Positions 24,812-38,031 of a stretch of 48,754 bases of DNA are shown one piece after another. The notes beneath the pieces are model-generated. The model did no database searches, was not told the DNA's origin, and saw nothing but the letters and a program-made list of their open reading frames with translations. How positions within the stretch are numbered: position 1 is the first letter of the stretch; every line of letters begins with the position of its first letter. The position numbers were made by a program, and so were the translations under genes. The stretch comes from Vicinamibacteria bacterium (GTDB lineage Bacteria > Acidobacteriota > Vicinamibacteria > Fen-336), in contig JAMPXO010000026.1 in NCBI GenBank assembly GCA_023701125.1, positions 1 to 48,754 of the forward strand, read 5' to 3'.

Positions 24812-25484
24812 AGGACCAGGCGTCGGACGCCTTGACCAGCCACTTGTCCTTTTCGGCCTCTTCCTTCATCAGCTCTTCGAGGTAGCCCTGCACGTCGTGG
24901 CTGCCCTTGAACAGCTCGCGCACGGCCTCCGAAGCCTTGACCGAGGCCTCGACCTGGGCCGCGCCGCCGATCTCCGCGCGCAGCGACTCGGTGTAGTCGC
25001 GCAGGTGGTACAGGAAGCGGAACGTGGTCATGAAGTCTTCCCACGTGCCGACCACCTTGACCTCGCGGCCGTCCTCGATCAGCCCCTGCATCAGCGCCTT
25101 CAGCGGCTTCTCGAGCACGGCCCGGCCGCGCTGGGCCGAGACCGAGATCAGCAGGTTGCGGCAGGCGCCGGAGACCAGGGTCGACAGGATCAGCGGGGCG
25201 ACCTGGTCCTTCTTGCCGTCGATCGCCTGCTTGACCATGATCGCCGGATACTCGGTGATCTGGACGTCGTCCTGCAGCGCGATCAGCGACGCGGTGCGCT
25301 TCACCTCTTCGCCGACGACGCTGAAGATCGCGCTCTCGCCGAGCACGGTGCGGGCGGCGGCCACGCCGACGACGGCGTCGGCCATCTTGACGCCGAGCGT
25401 CCCCTTCTCGAGAACGGCGATGTTGCGGGCGGCGTCGCCCGCTTCCCACAGCGCGGCGCCCTTGGACAGCGTGACCTTGCGCAT
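24789..25484 (-). CDS. Cyclic-nucleotide-binding-domain-like protein
   Basis: 231 residues without membrane segments. Residues ~1-60 follow the early cNMP-domain pattern: TLSKGAALWEAGDAARNIAV, LEKGTLGVKM, then a TVLGESAIF stretch where a GE(S/L)A cassette would be. The canonical Arg of the phosphate cassette is not clear, so binding may be lost or altered. The remainder is helical (VEASVKASEAVRELFKGSHD). The start was set at MRKVTLSKG, with AGGAG upstream. TATGAT at 25539-25544 (minus strand) is a likely -10 box. It is divergent from the membrane-protein gene. Family assignment is tentative. Confidence 0.55.
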   Translation of the reverse strand: MRKVTLSKGAALWEAGDAARNIAVLEKGTLGVKMADAVVGVAAARTVLGESAIFSVVGEEVKRTASLIALQDDVQITEYPAIMVKQAIDGKKDQVAPLILSTLVSGACRNLLISVSAQRGRAVLEKPLKALMQGLIEDGREVKVVGTWEDFMTTFRFLYHLRDYTESLRAEIGGAAQVEASVKASEAVRELFKGSHDVQGYLEELMKEEAEKDKWLVKASDAWSFKPGDKV

Positions 25485-25572
25485 GTGCGTTTTCGCTCCT
25501 GTTCGAAGAGAACGCTTTCCTGACTGGAATCCGGGCCAATCATAGGCCGCGCGGCAGGCCAAGGCCAACCGC

Positions 25573-25584
25573 TATGCTCGGCCC
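25573..25584 (+). promoter_or_regulatory. Leaderless-type -10 box for the membrane-protein gene
   Basis: TATGCT, then six bases (CGGCCC), then GTG. No ribosome-binding site is present and no -35 is visible. Confidence 0.5.
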
Positions 25585-26754
25585 GTGAACGGCCCCGCCC
25601 GAGCGCCCGCAGGACACGGCCTGCTGCTGGCCGCGGCCCTGGTCGCGTTCGGCGCGATCCAGGTGGTGGCGGTGCTCGGCCCCCTGCACAAGCCCAAGCA
25701 CGTGCTGGAGACCGACCACCGCGCCTACATCGCGATGGCGCAGGCGCCGCCGGGCCGCAACGAGGTGCCGCCGCCGTTCGCGTGGCGGGTGGCCGCCCCG
25801 GAGGCCGCCCGGGCGCTGGGGCGGGCCGGCCTCGACCTCAACCTCGCCTTCTGGCTGCTGACCCACGCCTGCCTGGTCGGCTACCTGTGGACGCTCCACG
25901 CGCTGCTGCGCGCTTCCGGAGCCGACCGTGCCGAGGCCGCGCTCGGCACGGCCCTGTGCGGTCTGCTGCCCGGCGCGGTGCGCTGGTACTCGTACCAGTA
26001 CTGGATGACCGACCCGCCGGCGCTGCTGCTGGTCACGCTCGGCCTGCTGTGCGTGCGCACGGGGCGCGAGGCGTGGCTGCCACTGCTCGGCGTGCTCGGC
26101 ATGGCCACTCGCGAGACGTACGTGCTGGTGTTCGCCTTCCACGCGCTGGCGGGCGTGCGCCGGCGGGGCGCGCTGCGGGCCTGCGCGCGAGCCGCGCTGT
26201 TCGCCTTGCCGGGCCTCGCCGCGGCCGCCTGGATCCGGCTGCGCGTCGCGCCCCGGCCCGACGAGAGCCTGCTCGCCACCGCCGCCGAGGCGCTCGCCTT
26301 CCGCGGTCGCTACCTGTTCGACAACCAGCTCTACTTTCTGACGGTCGCCAGCTTCGGGGCGTTGCTGGCGCTGGCGCTGGCGTTCCCGCGCCGCACCGTG
26401 CGGGCGCTGCGCGAGCGGCCGGAGGACGCGGGCCTGTTGCTCGGCGCGTACGCCTCGCTGGCGCTCGCCAACAACACCGATCGCCTGCTCGCCTACGCGG
26501 CGCCGGCGCTGGTGCTGCCCGCGCTGTACGCGCTGCGGGCGGCCAGCGGCCCGCGTCGGCCGTGGGCCGTGGGGGCCGCGGCCGCGCTCGCGGTCCAGGT
26601 GCTGCTCGTCGCCCGCACGCCGTGGCGGGTCGAGGGCGTGAGCCTGTACCTGCCGGCCGACGCGTGGACGGCGGCCGCTGCCCTGCTGCTGCTGCTGGCG
26701 GTGCGGTGGGCGGGGCGCGCGGCGCGCGTTGACAGCGCCGGGGCCGGCCCGTAG
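25585..26754 (+). CDS. Polytopic membrane protein, possibly GT-C glycosyltransferase-like
   Basis: 389 residues with roughly 9-10 hydrophobic helices. The first long loop has ETDHRAYIAMAQAPPGRNEV followed by PFAWRVAAP, and a later ATRETYVLVFAF. Acidic first-loop motifs and RE(T/S) segments of this kind occur in GT-C-type lipid-linked sugar transferases. No catalytic site can be proved, so this is only a suggestion. It starts with GTG and appears leaderless. The last codons overlap the sucA promoter. Confidence 0.65.
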   Translation: MNGPARAPAGHGLLLAAALVAFGAIQVVAVLGPLHKPKHVLETDHRAYIAMAQAPPGRNEVPPPFAWRVAAPEAARALGRAGLDLNLAFWLLTHACLVGYLWTLHALLRASGADRAEAALGTALCGLLPGAVRWYSYQYWMTDPPALLLVTLGLLCVRTGREAWLPLLGVLGMATRETYVLVFAFHALAGVRRRGALRACARAALFALPGLAAAAWIRLRVAPRPDESLLATAAEALAFRGRYLFDNQLYFLTVASFGALLALALAFPRRTVRALRERPEDAGLLLGAYASLALANNTDRLLAYAAPALVLPALYALRAASGPRRPWAVGAAAALAVQVLLVARTPWRVEGVSLYLPADAWTAAAALLLLLAVRWAGRAARVDSAGAGP

Positions 26755-26757
26755 CCT
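26729..26757 (+). promoter_or_regulatory. Sigma70-type promoter of sucAB
   Basis: TTGACA at 26729-26734, a 17-bp spacer and TAGCCT at 26752-26757: a consensus -35 with this genome's usual TAGCxT -10. It lies at the very end of the upstream membrane-protein gene and would give a leader of about 33 nt ending in GGAGG, 7 nt before the GTG of sucA. Confidence 0.65.
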
Positions 26758-26796
26758 CGCCCCACAACTTCCCCTTTTCCTCGCGGAGGCTGTCCG

Positions 26797-29946
<3,150 letters not shown>

Positions 29947-29954
29947 GAGGAACG

Positions 29955-31037
29955 ATGGCGGTCGAGATCCGGGTTCCGGCGCTGGGCGAGTCGATCAACG
30001 AGGTCGTGATCGGCCAGTGGCTGCGTCGCGAGGGCACGCTGGTCGCCATGGACGAGCCGGTCGTGTCGCTCGAGAGCGACAAGGCCAACGTGGAGGTGCC
30101 CGCCCCGGCGGCGGGCCGCCTGGTCCGCCTCCGCGTCCCGGCAGGCGGCATGGCGAGAGTGGGCGACGTCCTGGCGGAACTGGAACCGGCAACGGCGGAA
30201 GAAGCGCGGCCGGTCCCGACCGCCCTGCAGACCCCGACCGCGGCGCCGATCCCGCCCGCCGTGCCGATCCCGACCGCAACCCCGACCCCGACCGCCGTGC
30301 CGACCCCGGCCGTAGTCCCGCCCCCTTCGCGCACGGCGGCCACGGAACGCGTGGCCCCGATGTCGCTCGTCCGCCGCCGCATCGCGGAGCGCCTGGTCGA
30401 AGCCCAGCGCACGGCCGCGATGCTCACGACCTTCAACGAAGCCGACATGTCCCGGGTGATGGCCCTGCGCGGCCTCCACCAGGAGGCGTTCACGAAGAAG
30501 CACGGGGTCAAGCTCGGCTTCCTGAGCTTCTTCGTGAAAGCGGTGGTGGAAGCGCTGCGCGAGGTGCCCGAGCTGAACGCCGAAATCCGTGGCGGCGACC
30601 TCGTTTATCACGAGCGCTACGACATCGGCGTCGCGGTCGACACCCCGCGCGGCCTGATGGTCCCCGTCCTGCGCGGAGTGGACCGGCTGTCGCTGGCGGG
30701 CATCGAGCGCGGCATCGCCGATCTCGCGGCCCGCGGGCGCGAGTCGAAGCTCGGCCCCGACGAGCTGGCGGGCGGCACGTTCACGATCACCAACGGCGGC
30801 GTGTTCGGCTCGCTGCTGTCGACGCCGATCCTGAACCCGCCGCAGAGCGGCATCCTCGGCCTGCACAAGATCCAGGAGCGCGGCGTCGCCGTCGACGGCC
30901 GGCTGGAGCTGCGACCGATGATGTATCTCGCCCTCAGCTACGACCACCGCATCGTCGACGGCCGCGGCGCGGTAAGCTGGCTCGTGAGGGTCAAGGAACG
31001 CATCGAGGACCCCGCGCGGCTGCTGCTGGAGGTTTGA
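29955..31037 (+). CDS. sucB: Dihydrolipoyllysine succinyltransferase (E2o) lacking a subunit-binding domain
   Basis: 360 residues. Lipoyl domain at 1-78 with lipoylated K43 (ESDKANVEVPAP), Pro/Thr-rich flexible linker at ~82-130, catalytic domain from ~131 (VAPMSLVRRRIAERLVEAQ, YDIGVAVDTPRGLMVPVLRG), active site YDHRIVDGRGAV (His, Asp). It accepts succinyl from E1 and makes succinyl-CoA. The peripheral subunit-binding domain that bacterial E2 proteins normally carry between linker and core is missing; animal DLST also lacks it. TAGGAGGAACG precedes the ATG. Confidence 0.93.
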   Translation: MAVEIRVPALGESINEVVIGQWLRREGTLVAMDEPVVSLESDKANVEVPAPAAGRLVRLRVPAGGMARVGDVLAELEPATAEEARPVPTALQTPTAAPIPPAVPIPTATPTPTAVPTPAVVPPPSRTAATERVAPMSLVRRRIAERLVEAQRTAAMLTTFNEADMSRVMALRGLHQEAFTKKHGVKLGFLSFFVKAVVEALREVPELNAEIRGGDLVYHERYDIGVAVDTPRGLMVPVLRGVDRLSLAGIERGIADLAARGRESKLGPDELAGGTFTITNGGVFGSLLSTPILNPPQSGILGLHKIQERGVAVDGRLELRPMMYLALSYDHRIVDGRGAVSWLVRVKERIEDPARLLLEV

Positions 31038-31038
31038 G

Positions 31039-31791
31039 CTGAAACCCGAGCGCTTCGCCTACGGCCTCGCGCTCCTCGCCCTGGTGCTGGCGTTCGGCCT
31101 CGCCTGGCAGTCGTGCCAGGTGGCCCGCGACGTGGCGCGCGCGCCGGCCGACGTCGTGCGCGAGACCGGCGAGGCGCTGGCGGGCATTGCCGAGCGCTTC
31201 CGGAGCGGGCGCATCACCACCACGTTCACCTCCGAGCTGCCGCGGCTGCTGCCCGGCGACGCGTTGCTGGAGGTCGCGGCCGTGGAGGCGCCCGAGACCG
31301 TGCGCCGCGAGGACACCCGGGCCACCTTTTTCGAGCTGCTGCCGCTGGGCACGACCGTCAGCGAGATCCGCACCGTCGTCACCTACCGCTACCACCTGGC
31401 ACTCTCCGACGAGTGGCGGCTCGAGGAGCGCGACGGCGTGTGCTACGTCTACGCCCCGCGCCTGCGGCCCAGCCAGCCGCCTGCGATCCACACCGACCGC
31501 ATGGAGAAGCACGCACAGAGCGGCTGGGCGCGCTTCGATGCGGTCGAGCAGTTGGCCGCGCTGGAGAAGGACCTGACCCCGCTGCTGGCCGCCCGGGCGA
31601 TGGCCCCCGAGCGGCTGGCGCTGGTGCGCGAGCCGGCGCGGCGCAAGGTGGCCTCCTTCGTGCGCAGCTTCCTGCTGCGCGAGGACCACTGGCGGGCCGG
31701 GCGCTTCACCGCGATCGTGGTGACCTTCGCGGACGAGCCGCCCGCGACCGCGCCGCGGCCGCCGACGCTGAAGCTGGGCGAGCTTCAGTAG
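31039..31791 (+). CDS. DUF4230-like membrane-anchored protein (CTG start proposed)
   Basis: 250 residues if initiated at CTG 31039. GGAGG at 31028-31032 is 6 nt before that codon, no ATG, GTG or TTG is in frame before it, and the next GTG (31084) would cut the transmembrane helix (LALLALVLAFGLAWQSCQVA). The rest is an extracytoplasmic domain: GRITTTFTSELPRL, LGTTVSEIRTVVTYRYHLAL, YVYAPRLRPSQPPAIHTDRM and ALEKDLTPLLAARA. This resembles DUF4230, of unknown function. It sits immediately after sucB (1-nt gap) and converges with the flavoprotein gene, overlapping 7 nt. Confidence 0.7.
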   Translation: MKPERFAYGLALLALVLAFGLAWQSCQVARDVARAPADVVRETGEALAGIAERFRSGRITTTFTSELPRLLPGDALLEVAAVEAPETVRREDTRATFFELLPLGTTVSEIRTVVTYRYHLALSDEWRLEERDGVCYVYAPRLRPSQPPAIHTDRMEKHAQSGWARFDAVEQLAALEKDLTPLLAARAMAPERLALVREPARRKVASFVRSFLLREDHWRAGRFTAIVVTFADEPPATAPRPPTLKLGELQ

Positions 31792-32939
31792 ACGGCGCGG
31801 CGCCGCTCGGGCGGGGCGCTCGCCAGTGCCAGGCGCGGCTCAGCCGCGGCCCCGTCGAGCATCCGCGCGGCGAGGTGGGCCGCCACCGCGGGCGCGTGCT
31901 TGAAGCCGTGGCCCGAGCCGCCGCCGACCAGCCACACCCGCTCGCTGGCCGGGTGGGCGTCGACCAGCAGGTCGCCGTTGGGCGTGTTCTCGTACTGGCA
32001 GACCCGCGACTCGAGCAGCGGGGCCCCCGCCATCGCCGGCAACACGCGGGCGAGCCGCTCGCGCGCCTCGGCGAGCAGCGCCGGATCGGGCCGGCGGTCG
32101 AGGCTGTCGGGGTCGCAGGCTGGGCCGTGGCGGTCGACGCCGATCTTGACGCCGCGGCCCTCGAGGTCGGGGATCGCGTAGATCTCGGCCTCGAAGTCGA
32201 CGAACGCGGGCAGCCGGCCGGCGCCGAAGGCCGGCTCGCCCGGAGGCGGGCCGAGGTAGAAGACCTCCTGCCGGGTGGGCGTGATGCGGCCGCCGAGCAG
32301 CTCGGGGAGCAGCGCCGGCAGCCACGGACCGCAGGCCAGGACGACCCGCCCGGCCGGTACCGGTTCGCCGTCGAGCAGCAGCCGCGGCTCCGCAGCGTCC
32401 GCCTCTTCGGCGTGCACCCGGCCACGAACGAGGCGCGCTCCGGCGGCGACCGCGAGCGCCGCCACCCGGGCGACGCTGCGACGGGCCATCACCGCCCCGG
32501 ACTCGGGCTCGAGCAGGCCCCAGCTCACGCCCTGCAGGTCGAACTGCGGGAAGCGGCGGGCGAGCTCCGTGGGCGACAGCCGCTCGTGCGAGACGCCCTC
32601 GGCCTCGAGCGTGGCGGCCGTCGTCTCCGCGCGGTCGTTGCGGGCGCGCGAGAACCACAGCACGCCCGTGCGGTGGAACAGCGGCGGCTCGGCCCCGCGA
32701 CGGTCCGCGTCGAGCGAGCGCCAGGCGGCCAGCGAGGCGTCGGCCATCCGCGTGTAGAGCGCGTCGGCCGCGTAGCCGGTGCGGACGATCCGCGACTCGT
32801 CGCCGGAGCTGGCGCGCGAGTGGCCCGGCTCCCACGCCTCCACCAGCAGCACGCGCTGGCCGCGCTGGGCGAGAGTCCAGGCACACCATGCGCCGAAGGC
32901 ACCGGCCCCGACGATGGCGACGTCGTAGCGCCCGCTCAC
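31785..32939 (-). CDS. FAD-dependent oxidoreductase, monomeric sarcosine oxidase-like
   Basis: 384 residues of the DAO superfamily. N-terminal FAD loop YDVAIVGAGAFGAWCAWTLA, then SSGDESRIVRTGY (the Arg-rich segment near the flavin), EPESGAVMARRSV, and GRVVLACGPWLPALLP. C314 in SRVCQYENTPNGDLL aligns with the cysteine that covalently binds FAD in monomeric sarcosine oxidase. A C-terminal WLVGGGSGHGFKHAPAV completes the site. It probably oxidises a secondary or N-methyl amino acid, producing hydrogen peroxide; the exact substrate is unknown. It lies 49 nt downstream of the cox operon on the same strand. Confidence 0.85.
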   Translation of the reverse strand: MSGRYDVAIVGAGAFGAWCAWTLAQRGQRVLLVEAWEPGHSRASSGDESRIVRTGYAADALYTRMADASLAAWRSLDADRRGAEPPLFHRTGVLWFSRARNDRAETTAATLEAEGVSHERLSPTELARRFPQFDLQGVSWGLLEPESGAVMARRSVARVAALAVAAGARLVRGRVHAEEADAAEPRLLLDGEPVPAGRVVLACGPWLPALLPELLGGRITPTRQEVFYLGPPPGEPAFGAGRLPAFVDFEAEIYAIPDLEGRGVKIGVDRHGPACDPDSLDRRPDPALLAEARERLARVLPAMAGAPLLESRVCQYENTPNGDLLVDAHPASERVWLVGGGSGHGFKHAPAVAAHLAARMLDGAAAEPRLALASAPPERRRAVY

Positions 32940-32988
32940 GGTTGGCCTGCTGCTGGGGTGGGGGTCGCGGGCAGCCTGTTCGCGGCGA

Positions 32989-33342
32989 CTACGAGCCGGG
33001 CGTGCCCAGCCAGCCGCGCGTCAGGTAGTCGGCGAAGGTGAAGAAGAACAGGATCACCAGGAACGCGAAGCCGGAGCCGACCGCGAGCTGGGTGACCTTC
33101 GAGCTGTACTTCACGTGCATGAAGAACAGCACCACCAGCGTGGCCTTGGTGAACGCGATCAGCAGCGCGACCAGGTTGTTGAGATACGAGTGGCCGAAGT
33201 CGACGTAGGACGCGCCGACGGTGATCGCGGTCCCCACCATCAGGGCCAGGAACACGAGGATGTAGGTGCGCACCGGCACGATGTGCGGGTGAGCGTGCTC
33301 GTGGGCTTCGGCGTGATCGGCTGCGGCAGCGTGGTCGGTCAT
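32989..33342 (-). CDS. Cytochrome c oxidase subunit IV (caa3 type)
   Basis: 117 residues. A His-rich N-terminus (HAAAADHAEAHEHAHPHI) is followed by three transmembrane helices (~26-44, ~56-75, ~88-107), with KATLVVLFFMHVKYSS as the family motif of bacterial subunit IV/CtaF. A small structural or assembly subunit of the oxidase. The start ATG is 7 nt after the coxC stop. It is the last gene of the act-cox operon. Confidence 0.9.
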   Translation of the reverse strand: MTDHAAAADHAEAHEHAHPHIVPVRTYILVFLALMVGTAITVGASYVDFGHSYLNNLVALLIAFTKATLVVLFFMHVKYSSKVTQLAVGSGFAFLVILFFFTFADYLTRGWLGTPGS

Positions 33343-33349
33343 CTTCTCT

Positions 33350-34045
33350 CTAATGCGGTTTCGGGATCAGGTACAGCAGCGGGAACAGGAAGATCCAGAT
33401 GATGTCGACGAAGTGCCAGTACAACCCGATGATCTCGACCGGCGAGTGGTACTCGGGGCCGAACTGGCCGAGCCACGCGCGGGCGGCGATCCACAGGATC
33501 AGCGGGACGCCGATGATCATGTGCAGGGCGTGCAGGCCGGTCATCGAGAAGTACAGCGAGAAGTAGATCTGCGACGCACGCTCGGCCTTGCCGCGCAGGA
33601 CGGGGTCCGCGATGTGCTCGGCCATGCCGAGTTGGCCGGCCTGGAAGCTGGCCCCCGGCACCAGGTGGTGGTCGAACTTCTCCTTGTACTCGACCACCTT
33701 GACGCCCAGGAAGACGCTGCCGAGGAACACGGTCGCCAGCAGCCAGCCGACGATCTGCTGGCGCTTGCCGAGGGCGGCCGCGTGCACGGCCAGCGCCATC
33801 GTCAGGGACGAGAAGATCAGCACGGCGGTGTTGGCGGCGCCCAGCGGGATGTTCAGGTGGTGGGAGCCGAAGTAGAAGGCCTCGGGGTGCAGGTTGCGGT
33901 AGATCGCGTAGGCGGCGAACAGGCCGCCGAAGAACAGGACCTCCTGGGCGATGAACACCCACATCCCGAACGTGGCCGCTTCTTTCTGCTCCGAGAGGTT
34001 CTCGAAGTGGTGGACGTAGGCGGGGTGGTGCGTCGACGAAGACAT
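33350..34045 (-). CDS. coxC: Cytochrome c oxidase subunit III
   Basis: 231 residues with about five transmembrane helices. Typical motifs are FGMWVFIAQEVLFFGGLFAA, AANTAVLIFSSLTMALAVHA, SLYFSMTGLHALHMIIGVP and the terminal GLYWHFVDIIWIFLFPLLYL. Subunit III stabilises proton uptake and subunit I. It lies 12 nt downstream of coxA in the same operon. Confidence 0.94.
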   Translation of the reverse strand: MSSSTHHPAYVHHFENLSEQKEAATFGMWVFIAQEVLFFGGLFAAYAIYRNLHPEAFYFGSHHLNIPLGAANTAVLIFSSLTMALAVHAAALGKRQQIVGWLLATVFLGSVFLGVKVVEYKEKFDHHLVPGASFQAGQLGMAEHIADPVLRGKAERASQIYFSLYFSMTGLHALHMIIGVPLILWIAARAWLGQFGPEYHSPVEIIGLYWHFVDIIWIFLFPLLYLIPKPH

Positions 34046-34057
34046 GCCGCTCCTCTC

Positions 34058-35740
<1,683 letters not shown>

Positions 35741-35744
35741 GTTC

Positions 35745-36752
35745 CTACCGGGCACCGGGAGACGGGGCCGCCGCCGGGGCGCCCACGGCCGGAGCCGGCG
35801 CCGCCGCTCCCGCCTCGTCCTTGACTTCGGCCTTCATCGTCTGGATGTAGGCCACGAGCTGGAGCAGTTGCTCTTCGCTCAGCAGGCCCTGAAACGTCGG
35901 CATGATCGGCTGGTAGCCCTCGACGATCTTGGCCGAGGGGGTGACGATCGACTCGCGCAGGTAGCTCTCGTCGGCGGTGACCGTCTCGCCGTTGGCCAGC
36001 TTGACCGGCTTGCCGAACAGGCCCGCGAGGTCCGGGCCGCGGGCGCCCGAGTCACCGCGGTGGCAGGTGATGCAGGCGAGGTCGGTGAACAGCTTCTCGC
36101 CGACCGAGGCCAGCGACGCGCCGGCCTGCTCGCCGCCCAGCCAGGCCTGGTAGGCGTCGGGTTCCATCACGTAGACGGTGCCGATCATGCCCGAGTGCTT
36201 GGTGCCGCAGTACTCGGCGCAGAACAGGTGGTACTTGCCGATCTTGGTGGCCTCGAACCACATCGTGTTGTAGCGGCCGGGCACAGCGTCCTTCTTCACC
36301 CGGAAGGCGGGGATGAAGAAGCTGTGGATCACGTCCTCGGAGGTCAGCGTGACCTTGACCGGGACGCCGACCGGCACGTGCAGCTCGTTGATCTCGCGCT
36401 TGCCGGTCATGTGCTGGACCTTCCACATCCAGCGCTTGCCGACGGCAGTGATCTCGATCGCGTTCTTGGGCACGCGCACGGCCGAGAAGTAGACCTCGGC
36501 GCTCCACACGAAGAGCACCAGCACGATGCCGGCCGGGATCAGCGTCCAGGTCAGCTCGAGCAGCAGCGAGCCGTGGATCGGGACCGGCTTCTCGTCCTCA
36601 CTGCGCCGGCGGTACTTGATCGCCAGCGTGAGGACCAGGGCCGCGATCAGAATCGAGAAGAAGACGCTGATCGCGATCAGGAAGAAATAGAGCGCGTCGA
36701 CCTTCGACGCGAGCGTCGAAGCCTGTTCGGGGAAGAGGGGGAACGACCACAT
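35745..36752 (-). CDS. coxB: Cytochrome c oxidase subunit II with fused cytochrome c (caa3 type)
   Basis: 335 residues. Two N-terminal transmembrane helices (~19-42 and ~61-82), then the CuA cupredoxin domain ([44 protein letters not shown] with the two CuA Cys). A C-terminal class I cytochrome c domain follows, with CITCH and a distal Met in IMPTFQGLL. This defines a caa3-type oxidase, which can receive electrons directly from ACIII. An Ala/Pro-rich tail ends the protein. It starts at the ATG 2 nt after the sco stop. Confidence 0.94.
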   Translation of the reverse strand: MWSFPLFPEQASTLASKVDALYFFLIAISVFFSILIAALVLTLAIKYRRRSEDEKPVPIHGSLLLELTWTLIPAGIVLVLFVWSAEVYFSAVRVPKNAIEITAVGKRWMWKVQHMTGKREINELHVPVGVPVKVTLTSEDVIHSFFIPAFRVKKDAVPGRYNTMWFEATKIGKYHLFCAEYCGTKHSGMIGTVYVMEPDAYQAWLGGEQAGASLASVGEKLFTDLACITCHRGDSGARGPDLAGLFGKPVKLANGETVTADESYLRESIVTPSAKIVEGYQPIMPTFQGLLSEEQLLQLVAYIQTMKAEVKDEAGAAAPAPAVGAPAAAPSPGAR

Positions 36753-36754
36753 GA

Positions 36755-37582
36755 TCAGACGTTGCCCTCCCTGAGGGCGGAGGCGGCCTTCTCGCGTCGC
36801 AGTGCCACGAACACGAACGTGGCGAAGATCGCGACGGTGAGGACGCCCCCGATGCGGACGAGGGTGAGGACCGCGGCGCCGTAGCGGCCGGTGTCCGGGT
36901 CGTACTGGTAGCAGAAGAGGATCATCTGGTCGGCCAGCGTGCCGACCTTGCCCTCCGACGCCTCGATCAGGGCGAAGCGCAGGTCCTTGGGGGCGTACTC
37001 GATGCCGTACAGGTAGCGGGCGATCACGCCCTGCGGCGTGATCACGACCAGCCCGGACGGGTGGGCGAACTGCTGGGTGCGCTGATCGAACGTGTAGCGG
37101 AAGCCGACGGCGCGGGTCAGCGCCTTGATCTGCTCCTCGTCGCCGGTCAGGAAGTGCCAGCCCTTCTCGGCGCCGGGGCGCTTGTACTTGCCGAGGTAGG
37201 CCGCCTTCTTGGCCCGCGCCAGCTCCGGCCCCTCCTTGGGGTCGAAGCTGACGGTCAGCACGTCGAACTGCTGGCCGACGTCGTAGGCCAGCACGCCGAG
37301 CGCGGTGGTCAGCCCGTTGAGGGTCAGCGTGCACAACATCGGGCACTCGTAGTAGACGAGCGAGAGCACGACGGGCTTCTTGCCGAAGTAGTCGCCGAGC
37401 CGCACCTCGCGGCCCTCTTCGTCCTTCAGCTTGATGTCGAGCGGCAGCTTGTCGCCGAGGTTCTGGTCGAAACCGACCTCGCGCAGCAGCGGCGGCTTGA
37501 AATTGGCGGGCTCCGACGGCGCCTGGGCGGCCGCGGAACCGGCGAGGGCCCCGGCACAGGCCAGGGCCAGGATCTTCTTCAC
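36755..37582 (-). CDS. SCO1/SenC-type copper chaperone, membrane anchored
   Basis: 275 residues. Signal-like N-terminus (VKKILALACAGALAGSAAAQ), thioredoxin-fold SCO domain with copper ligands CPMLC (YYECPMLCTLTLNG) and the distal His in QFAHPSGLVVITPQG, and a C-terminal transmembrane helix (VLTLVRIGGVLTVAIFATFV). It delivers copper to the CuA site of subunit II, encoded next. It starts with GTG, overlapping the preceding gene's stop by 4 nt. Confidence 0.9.
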   Translation of the reverse strand: MKKILALACAGALAGSAAAQAPSEPANFKPPLLREVGFDQNLGDKLPLDIKLKDEEGREVRLGDYFGKKPVVLSLVYYECPMLCTLTLNGLTTALGVLAYDVGQQFDVLTVSFDPKEGPELARAKKAAYLGKYKRPGAEKGWHFLTGDEEQIKALTRAVGFRYTFDQRTQQFAHPSGLVVITPQGVIARYLYGIEYAPKDLRFALIEASEGKVGTLADQMILFCYQYDPDTGRYGAAVLTLVRIGGVLTVAIFATFVFVALRREKAASALREGNV

Positions 37583-38022
37583 TGGGCGCTCCCTGCGGGG
37601 GTTTGGGGGCGGAGGAGACCGGAGTCGTCCAACGGAGCCGCTGCCGTTTCGCGCACGGGCAGCCCGCGCTCGAGCACGACGGTCATCGCGTCCGCGATCG
37701 GCATCCGGATCACGCCCGCGCCGCGATCGGCCCAGCCGTACTGGCCGAGCATCATCGCCTCGTGCGCGTGCAGCTCCTGGATGTCCTTGAACGGCTGCTC
37801 CTGCAGCCACGGCTTGGGCGGCTTGCTGCCCGGCGCGAAGCGGGCGACGGGCGGCGCTGCCTTGTCGTCGCGACCGGTCCAGCTCTCCAGGAAACCGAAC
37901 ATCGGGATCAGGATCGCCGCGGTGGCGACCGCAACCACGGCCAGCCCCACCATCGCGCGGACGACGGTGACGGCGTTGGTGTCGGTCTTCTCGTAGCGGA
38001 CGGGGTCGCCGTGGGGGTCCAT
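37579..38022 (-). CDS. Small membrane protein of the ACIII-oxidase operon
   Basis: 147 residues: one transmembrane helix (~20-45, VVRAMVGLAVVAVATAAILI), then a soluble part with DIQELHAHEAMMLGQYGWAD and GVIRMPIADAMTVVLERGLP. Proteins with the pattern GxYGW...RIPI..AM are commonly found between ActF and SCO in ACIII-caa3 loci; the function is unknown. The C-terminal residues SGLLRPQTPAGS are encoded by a truncated copy of the palindromic repeat lying antisense in the gene, so the tail has been altered. Confidence 0.8.
   Translation of the reverse strand: MDPHGDPVRYEKTDTNAVTVVRAMVGLAVVAVATAAILIPMFGFLESWTGRDDKAAPPVARFAPGSKPPKPWLQEQPFKDIQELHAHEAMMLGQYGWADRGAGVIRMPIADAMTVVLERGLPVRETAAAPLDDSGLLRPQTPAGSAQ
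37595..37618 (+). repeat. Truncated head of the palindromic element
   Basis: Reads GGGGGTTTGGGGG followed by CGGAGGAG, as in arrays B and C, then diverges. Only the head and the left arm of hairpin I remain. It lies inside the 3' end of the small ACIII-operon gene, in the antisense direction. Confidence 0.75.
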
Positions 38023-38031
38023 GGCGTCCTC

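Noticed and set aside
37579-38022. Calling this gene ActE
   Set aside because: It has no CxxCH; the monohaem lipoprotein at 39244-39861 is ActE.
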